Assembly (NCBI RefSeq): GCF_007859615.1
Contig: NZ_CP042295.1
Coordinates: 124,001 to 188,000 of the forward strand
Direction: 5' to 3'
From: Mycoplasma anserisalpingitidis
Lineage (GTDB): Bacteria > Bacillota_I > Bacilli_A > Mycoplasmatales > Metamycoplasmataceae
Length of the DNA stretch: 64,000 bases
The notes beneath the pieces are model-generated. The model was not told the DNA's origin. It saw nothing but the letters and a program-made list of their open reading frames with translations, and did no database searches. The translations under genes were made by a program, and so were the position numbers. How positions within the stretch are numbered: the first letter of the stretch is position 1; each line of letters opens with the position of its first letter. Below, one piece after another: positions 45,157 through 58,836 of the stretch.

Positions 45157-45243
45157 TAAGCAATACATCAAGACAGTAACGGCATTGCTTAAAAATGTTA
45201 CCGAGTGTATATTAATTATAATCTTTATCTTAATGTGTTGCTT
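45157..45243 (+). promoter_or_regulatory. L10 leader (ribosomal autoregulatory element)
   Basis: Upstream of rplJ, AGACAGTAACGG and GTTACCGAG form the internal stem with the kink-turn-like flanks typical of the L10 leader, and TAAGCAATACAT (45157) pairs with ATGTGTTGCTTA (45232) to close the structure. In other bacteria L10(L12)4 binds here to repress its own operon. A TATAAT-like box lies just upstream. Confidence 0.8.
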
Positions 45244-45267
45244 ATATATATTATGAAAGGAGATTGT

Positions 45268-45765
45268 ATGGCTGAATCAAAATTAAGAATTGCAAAAAGA
45301 CAAGTTGTTAATGAAATTAAAGATAAAATTAATGCATCTCAAGCAATCGCTTTCGCAGAATACCGTGGATTAACTGTTGAAGAACTTCTTAACTTAAGAA
45401 GAGAAGCTAAAAAAGTTGGTGTTGAAATTAAAGTTTACAAAAACCGTTTATTTAAATTAGCTGTTGAAGATTTAGGAATTAACGGTCTTGAAAACCACCT
45501 TGTGGGACCAAATATTTTCGCTTTTTCACACAATGATGCTATGTCAGCTGCAAAATTATTAGTTAACTTTGCTAAAGATAACAAAATTATGGTTATCAAG
45601 GCTGGTACATACGAAGGTAAAGCTATTGATGCTAAAGGTGTTAATGAAGTTGCTACATTACCAAGCTATGAAGAAGCACTTGGAATTCTTGCTCGTTCAA
45701 TGATGGCACCATTACAACAAGTATCTCTTTCACTTAAATTAATTAGTGAAGGTAAATCAGAATAA
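45268..45765 (+). CDS. rplJ: 50S ribosomal protein L10
   Basis: 165 residues from ATG 45268, which follows AAAGGAGATTGT; an upstream in-frame start at 45205 lies inside the leader RNA and is rejected. Motifs: AFAEYRGLTVEELLNLRREA, KVYKNRLFKLAV and the helix that carries L7/L12 dimers near the C terminus. Confidence 0.97.
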   Translation: MAESKLRIAKRQVVNEIKDKINASQAIAFAEYRGLTVEELLNLRREAKKVGVEIKVYKNRLFKLAVEDLGINGLENHLVGPNIFAFSHNDAMSAAKLLVNFAKDNKIMVIKAGTYEGKAIDAKGVNEVATLPSYEEALGILARSMMAPLQQVSLSLKLISEGKSE

Positions 45766-45801
45766 TAAAATAATTCAAATATTAAGAAAGGAAATAATAT
45801 T

Positions 45802-46170
45802 ATGGCTAAATTAACAAGAGAATCATTCATCGAATCATTAAAAGAAATGACAATTAAAGAAATTATGGAATTAGTAGACGCAATGAAAGAAGAGTTTGGA
45901 ATTGACCCAACTGCTGCTGTTGCTGTTGCTGCTGGTCCTGCTGCAGCTGCTGAAGAAGAAAAATCAGAAGTTACAGTTACATTAAAATCAGCTGCTAACA
46001 AAGTTGCTGTTATTAAAGTAGTTAAAGACCTTTTAGGAGTAGGATTAATGGATGCTAAAAAATTAGTAGACTCTGCTCCAGTTGCTCTTAAAGAAAACAT
46101 CAAACCAGAAGAAGCTGAACAAATTAAAGCCGCTTTAGTTGAAGCTGGTGCTGAAGTATCAATCGACTAA
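45802..46170 (+). CDS. rplL: 50S ribosomal protein L7/L12
   Basis: 122 residues. N-terminal dimerisation helices ([20 protein letters not shown]), an Ala-rich hinge ([19 protein letters not shown]) and the C-terminal factor-binding domain ([35 protein letters not shown]). It recruits translation GTPases. Good ribosome binding site AAAGGA. Confidence 0.98.
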   Translation: MAKLTRESFIESLKEMTIKEIMELVDAMKEEFGIDPTAAVAVAAGPAAAAEEEKSEVTVTLKSAANKVAVIKVVKDLLGVGLMDAKKLVDSAPVALKENIKPEEAEQIKAALVEAGAEVSID

Positions 46171-46190
46171 TTATTGTCATAAAATGATCA

Positions 46191-46211
46191 AAAGCCTTAA
46201 TGGCTTTTTTT
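46191..46211 (+). terminator. Terminator after rplL
   Basis: AAAGCC / GGCTTT stem, then TTTTTTT. Confidence 0.85.
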
Positions 46212-46502
46212 AATTATTTTACAAGTTTTGTGTAATTATGTGTAAAACAAAAAAATAGAAAACATAATTTAAGATTAAAAACTAAAAGTTTTTACAAATT
46301 TATTCAATGAAATATTTTAAAAATTAGCCATTTTCTAACAAAAAATAATGTCAAAAATTCACTTAAAAATAGACAAAAAGTACAATAAATTTCTTCTTTA
46401 AAAAAAATACTTTTTTGGTATCATTTATATGCTTTATATGTATTTTAAAAATAAAGTATTTTTTAATACTTTTTTAATACATTTTGATTATAAGGAGCGA
46501 AG
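46212..46502 (+). promoter_or_regulatory. rpoB upstream region with a possible attenuator
   Basis: About 290 bp without a gene. Only the end shows structure: AAAGTATT (46453) / AATACTTT (46465) with a TTTT loop and T-run, an all-AT hairpin 25 bp before the Shine-Dalgarno TAAGGAG. It could be a weak terminator/attenuator. No clear -35/-10 pair can be singled out. Confidence 0.4.
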
Positions 46503-49500
46503 ATGGATCAAAATTATAGAATTAGTACATTCGGAAAAAATACCCAAAGAAGAGATTACTCAGTAACTAAGCATTCTCTTCCTGTTTTTAATATCTTATC
46601 AACTAGCAAAGATAGTTTTGATAATTTCTTAAAAAATAACATCGAAGAAGCTTTATTGGAACATTACCCAATCGAAGCTGCTGACAAAAAAGTTAAACTT
46701 GATTATGTAAAGAAAAGTTTAAGAATTGCATATCCTTACAAAAAAATTACTAGTGAAGGTGAAGAAATTAGAAAATGTAAAGCTAAAGGAATAAACTTCT
46801 CTGCTAAAGTTTATGCAACATTAAAACGTGAAATTACAAGCACAGGAGAAGTTAAAGAAGACGAAGTTCTTCTTGGTGAAATTCCTTTGATGACAAGTGG
46901 TGGAAGCTTTATCATTAATGGTTCTGAAAAAGTTGTTGTTAGTCAGTTAATTAGATCACCTGGTGCATACTTTGGTAGAGGTGTTCGTAATAAGCAATCT
47001 GATGACCTTTTTAACAAACTAGAAATTTTACCTAGAATCGGATCATGAGTTGAAGTTTCGCACAAAATTACTTCATCTAATGTAGACACAGTGAAAATTA
47101 AAATAGACAAAAATAAAAACGTAGCTTTATCAACTTTCTTAGTTGCTTTAGGTATTATGCCTGAAACAATAAAAAAATTATTTGGAACAAGTGATGAATT
47201 GTTAGAAACACTTAATAGAGATAAGTTGATTAATACACCTGAAATCACTGAAGAAGAAATGATTGATATGTGTCAAGAAGAATTGTTCAGATGATTAAGA
47301 AAAGGTGACCGTATTTCTGTTGACGCTAAAAAATCATTAATCCCAAACATTTTATTTGATAAAAAACGTTACAACCTTTCAGCAACAGGTCGTTATATGT
47401 TAAATAACAAATTGAGTGTTGTTGACCGTATTGTTGGAACATATTTAGCTGAAGATCTTAAAGCCAAAAGTGGTGAAGTGTTATTTACTAAAGGAACACT
47501 TATCACACATGAAATAGCTTTAGAAATTAATAAATCATTCAAAGAGAAAATTTTAGCTATGGATTACATTGAAAATGTTAATTCAGAATTGGTTTATTAT
47601 AACTTAATTACCCCTCAAACTAAGAGTTTAGCTAAAAGAATTAAAATTTCTAAAGTAAAAGTATATCCAAACAGAAAAAGTTTAGAAGATGAAAGCATTG
47701 AACCAATTTTAGTTATTGGTAATGATCAACGTTCTGATGAGCAACACTTATTAATTTCTGATATCGTTGCAGCTATTAGTTATTACTTTAACTTAATTGA
47801 TGGAATTGGTACTGATGATGATCCTGACTCAATGGTAAACAAAAGAATTGTTTCTGTAGGAGAATTATTAGCTAACCAATTAAATGTTGCATTATCGAAA
47901 TTAGAAAAAACTACACGTGAAAGAATGGGAGCTAAAGAACCTGAAAAAGTAACAGCAAAAAATGTTACAAATAATAAATTGATTACAAATCAAATGAAAA
48001 CATTCTTTAACTCATCAAAACTTTCTCAATTCATGGATCAAATTAACCCTCTAGCTGAAGTGTCAAACAAACGTCGTGTTACTTCTCTTGGGCCTGGTGG
48101 TCTTAACCGTGATACTGCTCAATTCGAAGTTCGTGACGTTCACTCAACTCACTATGGAAGAATTTGTCCTATCGAAACTCCAGAAGGACCAAACATTGGA
48201 CTTATCTTAAACTATGCAACATATGCAAAAGTAAATGAAATGGGATTTTTACAAACTCCTTATTTCAAAGTTAATAATGGTGTTATTGATTATAATGATG
48301 TTAGATATTTAACAGCTTCTGAAGAAATTGGATATAAATTCTCTCAATCATCAGTAACTGTTGATGAAAACAATAGAATTGTTGATGAATTAATCACAAT
48401 TAGACATAATTATAACTATGTTATTGATAAACCAAGTGAAGTTGACTTTATTGAGGTTTCATCAAAACAAATGGTTTCGGTAGCTGCTGGTGCAATTCCT
48501 TTCTTAGAAAATGACGATGCTAACCGTGCTCTTATGGGTTCTAACATGCAACGTCAAGCAGTTCCTCTTCTTCAAGCTGAAGCTCCTTATGTTGCAACAG
48601 GTATTGAAGGAGATATTGCTAAATATTCGGCATACAACTTAGTGGCTAAAAATGCTGGTGAGGTTGTTTATGTTGACTCACAAAAAATTCACATTAAAAA
48701 TGATAAAGGGACAACTGATAAATATGTTTTAAGAAACTTTGAAAGATCAAACCAAGGCACAGTTATTAACCAAATTCCAATTGTAAAACTTGGTGATAAA
48801 GTTGAAGAAGGTGAATTAATCGTTGATGGTTCATCATTCAAAAATGGAGAATTAGCTTTAGGTAAAAACGTTTTAGTTGCTTTTACAACTTGAAACGGAT
48901 ATAACTATGAAGATGCTATCATCTTAAATGAAAAGCTTGTTAAGGACGATGTTTATACTTCTATTCATATCGAAGAACAAACAATTCAATTCAGAAATAG
49001 TAAAGCGGGTGATGATAAATTAACAGCTTCAATTCCAAACGTTTCAAAATATTCATTAAGAAACTTAGATGAAAATGGAATTGTTAGAGTTGGTTCTGAA
49101 GTGGTTCCTGGTGATGTTTTAGTAGGTCGTGTAAGCCCTAAAGGTGAAGAAAATCCAACTCAAGAAGAAAAATTATTGATGGCTATCCTTCAACAAAGAC
49201 CTTCAAGTGATAGAGATACATCATTAAAAGTAAAAAATGGTCACAACGGTACAGTTATAGGTGTTGAAGTATTAAGTAGAGAACTTGGTGATGTTCTTGA
49301 AGATGGTATTGATAAAATTGTTAAAGTTTCTATTGCTCAAAAAAGAAAAATTAAAGTTGGTGATAAGATGGCTGGACGTCATGGTAACAAAGGGGTTATC
49401 TCTATTGTTTTACCTGAAGAAGATATGCCGCACCTTGAAGATGGTACACCGGTAGATATTATGCTTAACCCTCAAGGGGTTCCATCTCGTATGAATATTG

Positions 49501-50094
49501 GTCAAGTTCTTGAACTTCACCTTGGAATGGCTGCTCGTAAACTTGGTGTAAAATTCGTTACTCCTTCATTTGATGGTGTTAAAAAACAGGATATTGAAAA
49601 TGCACTCGAAGAAGCTGGACTTCCAAAAACAGGAAAACAAATTTTAATTGATCCAGTTACAGGTGAAAAATTTGACAATCCAGTTTCTGTTGGAGTTATG
49701 TACATGCTTAAACTTAACCACATGATTGATGATAAGATGCATGGTCGTAGTGTTGGTCCATACTCATTAATTACACAACAACCTCTTGGAGGAAAAAGTC
49801 AAAATGGGGGTCAAAGATTTGGGGAAATGGAAACATGAGCTATTGAAGCTTATGGTGCTACAAATGTTCTACAAGAAATCTTGACTTACAAATCTGATGA
49901 TATTCAAGGAAGAAACTTACTTTATAGTGCTTTAGCTAGTGGTAGAGAATTACCTAAACCAGGTACACCTGAATCATTTAATGTTCTTAGCTATGAACTT
50001 AGAGGTTTAGGAATGAAATTAACTCTTAAAGAGAAAAATGATGAGGAAGATGAAGATGATATCTTCCAATACCTAGAATCAGGAGAGGTAGATA

Positions 50095-50102
<8 letters not shown>
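46503..50102 (+). CDS. rpoB: RNA polymerase beta subunit
   Basis: 1199 residues, normal for mollicutes, with several TGA Trp. Recognisable blocks: the N-terminal lobe [20 protein letters not shown], the rifampicin-cluster neighbourhood [18 protein letters not shown] with [30 protein letters not shown], and the C-terminal RHGNKGVIS and [15 protein letters not shown]. The C terminus is acidic ([15 protein letters not shown]). In the SQFMDQ segment the residue after DQ is I-N, worth noting for rifampicin, to which mollicutes are naturally resistant. rpoC starts 8 bp before its end. Confidence 0.98.
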
Positions 50103-54522
<4,420 letters not shown>

Positions 54523-54544
54523 TAGAAAAATCAATCAATAATTG

Positions 54545-54567
54545 AGTCAACTTAGGTTGACTTTTTT
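54545..54567 (+). terminator. Terminator after rpoC
   Basis: AGTCAAC / GTTGACT with a TTAG loop, then six T. Confidence 0.85.
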
Positions 54568-54594
54568 ATTTAGTCACAATCAACTCATTTTTAA

Positions 54595-54733
54595 AAAAAG
54601 TAATAAAAAGCATAAAAAAACATTAAAAAACTGATTTTTTACAAAAAATATATTATAATTATTTTGAAAGGGGATTATAAATAATCAATTATTTATAAGT
54701 TATATTATGAATTGTAAATGTGTTAAAGAAAAT
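54595..54733 (+). repeat. Left copy of a 139-bp target duplication
   Basis: Identical to 56973-57111. It holds the promoter region and first nine codons of the cysteine-rich gene; in this copy the IS cuts the gene after MNCKCVKEN and a stop follows five codons later. Confidence 0.9.
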
Positions 54734-54850
54734 CCTGAGTTTCCAAGTTAGACTCGTTTTTGTGACTCTATTTTTTATACCTTTTATACTACGTATAAAA
54801 GAACACAAAATAATTTAATTTTTTTGTACATAATTACATTGTAGTTGTGG

Positions 54851-54856
54851 TATAAT
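54851..54856 (+). promoter_or_regulatory. -10 box of the IS1634-like transposase
   Basis: TATAAT followed by 7 nt and ATG. Confidence 0.55.
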
Positions 54857-55356
54857 ATAAGTTATGAAAAAAGATAAATGAATAGTTGTAAAAAGCAAAA
54901 GAAAAGATGAATATTATATATCATTAGCAATCAGTGGCGGATATGGTAAAGGTTATAAAAAATCAATCGGTATCGGAAGTTTAAGTGAACTACAAAAATT
55001 CAACTCTGATCCAATTAATGCTCTTAAAACTGAGTGTGAAAACTGAGATACTGAGTGAGATAGAAACAAATTAAAACCAATAGTTGACAAATTCTTAAAA
55101 AAGAATCAAACTAAAATTAAAGTTTCAAATTATTCTCTAGAAATTATTAATAAATTTATAGATAAATTAAATATTTTTAATGATTTAAAATCAACGAAAT
55201 CAAAAAATGTTGTGGACATTTTAAGATATATGCTTCAAAAAAGAGTTGTTGAAAAGAAAAGTATTTGAGGAATTTTCAATTCACAAGAAGAAACTGATAC
55301 TGAATTAAATGTTGGAAAAACTAGTTTCTACAATGCTTTAGATTACTTATTTGATA

Positions 55357-55612
55357 ACAAGGAACAAATTCTTAAAAATATAAATAATCAATTAGTATCA
55401 GAAAATAAGAGAAAATTACAAGTTCTTTGATATGACACAACAACTGCTTATTTTGAATCATTTTCAAGAATAGGAATAAGAGTACAAGGAACAAATTCTT
55501 AAAAATATAAATAATCAATTAGTATCAGAAAATAAGAGAAAATTACAAGTTCTTTGATATGACACAACAACTGCTTATTTTGAATCATTTTCAAGAATAG
55601 GAATAAGAGTAC
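55357..55612. repeat. 127-bp tandem duplication inside the transposase gene (first)
   Basis: Sequence starting near 55359 recurs from 55486 with no mismatch. It shifts the frame by +1. Confidence 0.95.
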
Positions 55613-56001
55613 CTGGTTTTTCTAAAGATGGAAAATTTAAAGAAGATCAAGTAGTTATTGGTTTAATTACAGATGAAAACGGAATTCCATTGCATTATAA
55701 ATTGTTCCCCGGAAATACAACTGATTCAAAAACTTTCATTCATTTTATGCTTGAGATGAAAAGAGTTTATGAAATTGAAAAAGTTGTAATTGTTTGTGAT
55801 AAAGGGATGAGTACAAACGCTAACATTAGATTTTTAGAAGCACACGGTATTGACTATATCATTTCATATCGTATGAAAGCAGGAAGTAAAAAAGTCAAGG
55901 AATACGTCTTAAAACAAGATGACTACGTTAATTATGGTGGAGATTTTAAGTATAAGGAACAAACATATTTTTCAACTTGACAAAATGGTAGAAAAAACGA
56001 T

Positions 56002-56256
56002 AAAGTGAGACGAAGAATTATCTCTTACTCTTCATCAAGAGCTTCAAAAGACAGAAAAGATAGAGAAAATTTAGTCAATAACTTCTATAAAAAAGCTAAA
56101 AACGGAATGGTTTCAGCTTCTGATTTAAAAAGTGAGACGAAGAATTATCTCTTACTCTTCATCAAGAGCTTCAAAAGACAGAAAAGATAGAGAAAATTTA
56201 GTCAATAACTTCTATAAAAAAGCTAAAAACGGAATGGTTTCAGCTTCTGATTTAAA
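56002..56256. repeat. 127-bp tandem duplication inside the transposase gene (second)
   Basis: 56002-56128 recurs at 56129-56255 with no mismatch. Confidence 0.95.
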
Positions 56257-56719
56257 TTCAATTAAAAAATATAAATTCTTCCAAAAAGTTAATGAAGACA
56301 CATTATACAAATTGAATTACGACAAAATTGAAGAAGACGAACAATTTGATGGATATTACATTTATGAAACATCTTTATTAAACATATCTCCAAGTGAAAT
56401 TATTTCAATTTATCAAAAACAATGACAAATAGAAGAAAATTTTAGAGTTCTTAAAGGTACTTTGGAGTTAAGACCAATGTTTGTTTGAACTTACAAGCAC
56501 ATAGAAGCATACGTTTTATTATCTTTTTTAGCTTTAGTTGTGCTTAAATATGCAATTATTCAATTAGATCAATTAGCATTAAAAGACAGTGGTTTAGTTG
56601 AAAAAACTTCTGTTATGAAATTTATAGAGATTCTTAAAACAGCAATCAAAATTAGTAAAGAAGTAAACAATGAAGTTATTTCTGTAGAATATGATAATTC
56701 AAGGAAATTAAATGAAAAT

Positions 56720-56973
56720 TTAAGATACTATGAAACATTAATAACTAAATATTTATAAATTACAATGTAGATTTTATAAAAAGTTAAAAAAATAGCGAAA
56801 TAACCGCTAAATTTGTTGTTTTTATTTTTAACTTGGAAACTCAGGATTAAGATACTATGAAACATTAATAACTAAATATTTATAAATTACAATGTAGATT
56901 TTATAAAAAGTTAAAAAAATAGCGAAATAACCGCTAAATTTGTTGTTTTTATTTTTAACTTGGAAACTCAGGA
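56720..56973. repeat. 127-bp tandem duplication at the IS right end
   Basis: 56720-56846 recurs at 56847-56973. The unit includes the last codons of the transposase, a TAGCG/CGCTA hairpin and the terminal repeat. Confidence 0.95.
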
Positions 56974-57111
56974 AAAAGTAATAAAAAGCATAAAAAAACA
57001 TTAAAAAACTGATTTTTTACAAAAAATATATTATAATTATTTTGAAAGGGGATTATAAATAATCAATTATTTATAAGTTATATTATGAATTGTAAATGTG
57101 TTAAAGAAAAT
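56973..57111 (+). repeat. Right copy of the 139-bp target duplication
   Basis: Restores the promoter region (including TATAAT) and the first codons of the cysteine-rich gene, so the gene survived the insertion. Confidence 0.9.
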
Positions 57112-57417
57112 GTATCATGTGAGTGCAAATCAACCTGTTCACAAAAAGGAACTTGTAATAAAGAAAAAACATGTGCTAAATCAGCAGAATTAAAATGCAA
57201 AGATGGTTCATGTGAAAATAAAAAAGTTGAATGCTCATCAAAAAGTGATTGCAACAAAAATTGTGATTTAAAAGAATGTTGTTATCCAAATCAAGATTAC
57301 AAATCATGTGATGAAAAATGCAAAGAAAAATGCGATTCACTAAAAGGTTGTGAAACTAAAAAAGAATGCAAATGTAGTGATTGTGAATGTGATTCAACTA
57401 AAAGTTGCTTAAAATAG
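57085..57417 (+). CDS. Cysteine-rich small protein (23 Cys in 110 residues)
   Basis: Begins MNCKCVKENVSCECKSTC. Most Cys are in C-x-C, C-C or C-x(2-6)-C spacing, with many Lys, Asp and Glu between, and no signal peptide or Trp. This resembles a metallothionein or a multi-knuckle metal-binding protein; no known family is recognised, and Cys is rare elsewhere in the window. The ATG has no close Shine-Dalgarno; GAAAGGGG lies about 33 nt upstream and the frame stays open back to it, so a non-AUG start is conceivable. An IS inserted in the start region, but the target duplication rebuilt it. Confidence 0.75.
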   Translation: MNCKCVKENVSCECKSTCSQKGTCNKEKTCAKSAELKCKDGSCENKKVECSSKSDCNKNCDLKECCYPNQDYKSCDEKCKEKCDSLKGCETKKECKCSDCECDSTKSCLK

Positions 57418-57421
57418 TAAT

Positions 57422-57447
57422 AAACCCGCTATATTTGCAGGTTTTTT
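57422..57447 (+). terminator. Terminator after the cysteine-rich gene
   Basis: Imperfect stem AACCCGC / GCAGGTT, then TTTTTTATT. Confidence 0.6.
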
Positions 57448-57460
57448 ATTTATATTAATG

Positions 57461-57466
57461 TATAAT
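57461..57466 (+). promoter_or_regulatory. -10 box of the restriction-like operon
   Basis: TATAAT preceded by ATG, as in the small-RNA promoter at 353. Expected start near 57473, 16 nt before the leader ORF. Confidence 0.55.
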
Positions 57467-57488
57467 ATTATAAAAGTTAGGCGGTAAC

Positions 57489-57597
<109 letters not shown>

Positions 57598-57605
<8 letters not shown>

Positions 57606-58836
57606 AATAAGAGTTTTTGAAGCTTTTGCAGGTATAGGAGCCCAACATAAATCAATTAAAAAAATAAATAAAAAAAATTACAATACTAAGTTTCAAGTTG
57701 TTGGAATTAGTGATTGATATGTAAGCGCTAATATCGCTTACTCTGTAATACACCATAATTTAACCGTTGATACCGTAAATGAAATATTGAAAAAGTATAA
57801 CATGGATAGTTTAGAAGACAAAATAAGGTATTGAAAATCTAATGATTTTTCAATAGATTCAAAAAGGATATCTAAAAAAATCCCAAAGAATATTGAAGTA
57901 TTAAATTATTTAGTTGCAGCCAACCTACTTTCAAACAATTACTCAAACATCAAGGAATTTAGCGGCGAAACATTAAGTAAACTAAAAATAGATCTATTGA
58001 CATATTCATTTCCATGCCAAGGACTTAGCGCTGCAAATATGGGTCGTTCATTAGGTATAATGAATCAAAATTCAACAAGTCATTTAGTATGAGAAGTAGA
58101 TCGAATACTTGACGAAGCGAAAGAAAAACCTAAATATCTATTGCTAGAAAATGTCAAGATGTTAGTAACGAAGTATAAAAATGAATATCAAAAATGAATT
58201 CAAAAATTGGAAGAGCACGGATACAAAACATTCACATGAGTTTTTAACGCCAATAATCATAACTCTCTACAAAAAAGGGAAAGAGTTTTTGCATTAAGTG
58301 TATTAAAAGATATCAAAACGCCATTTGACAATGATATTGAATTTGCTTATTATGTACGAAACATTAAAAATAATACTACTAAAAATAATCTTGAAAAACA
58401 ATATAAAGAAATATTAGATGTAACAAACGAAAAGTATCCCGATGAGGCTCTAGAAGCATTGATACCAGATACCCCAAGTCGATATAAAATGATCACAGAT
58501 AACAAATGTTTATCAGATTTAGTTTTGGCGAAAAAAAACTCATATCGCATCAATACTTTAACAACAAAACAAGATCGTAATCCTAATGTTGGAGTTATTT
58601 ATTTTAAGAATAATGTAAAAAATAAATTACAACATCGTTTTATTACTCCGAGAGAAGCTTTCAAAATCATGGGATTTGAAGATAAGGATTTTAATTTAAT
58701 AAAACCATTTATAGAACAAAATATAATAAATCACAACCAACTTTATCTCATGGCTGGTAATTCAATAGATGTAAATGTGCTTGAAGATATTTTTGAAACC
58801 ATAGTAAAAATTGAGGAATTAAATAATGAAAAATAA
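57598..58836 (+). CDS. dcm: DNA cytosine-C5 methyltransferase
   Basis: 412 residues. Ordered m5C motifs: I VFEAFAGIGAQ, IV SFPCQGLS (nucleophile Cys140), VI LLLENVKML, VIII QKRERVFAL, IX-type PREAFKIMGF and X LMAGNSIDVNVLE. About 110 residues, longer than usual, lie between motifs I and IV. There is no Shine-Dalgarno before the ATG, and a TGCGTT/AACGCA hairpin lies 10 nt upstream, so expression probably depends on the leader ORF. The next gene overlaps its end by 11 bp. TGA Trp codons are present, so it is adapted to this host type. Target sequence not predictable. Confidence 0.94.

Larger units (their letters stand above)
54864..56758 (+). pseudogene. IS1634-type transposase, frame broken by 127-bp duplications
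   Basis: As written, the gene stops after about 212 codons (TAA 55500) and shifts again near 56129. Each break coincides with a 127-bp tandem duplication (127 = 3x42+1). With one copy of each removed, the frame runs unbroken to TAA 56758. Core motifs then read LWYDTTTAYFES (first Asp), VIVCDKGMSTNANI (second Asp) and YQKQWQIEENFRVLKG (the YxxxWxIEExFR signature with Glu). So the real gene is probably intact and the breaks are assembly errors. Confidence 0.85.
54734..56972 (+). mobile_element. IS1634-like insertion sequence (IS4-type)
   Basis: Perfect ends: CCTGAGTTTCCAAGTTA at the left and its complement at the right (17 bp). One transposase gene inside. The flanking 139-bp direct repeat fits IS1634, which is known for long, variable target duplications. 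The sequence contains three 127-bp tandem duplications; removing them leaves 1858 bp, close to the length I remember for IS1634. Confidence 0.9.

Noticed and set aside
45205-45267. N-terminal extension of L10 from an upstream start
   Set aside because: The extension lies in the L10 leader RNA structure, and the ATG at 45268 has the strong AAAGGAG site.
54864-56758. True pseudogenisation of the IS1634-like transposase
   Set aside because: Both breaks coincide with exact 127-bp duplications that also occur elsewhere at the same period; an assembly cause is more likely than mutation.
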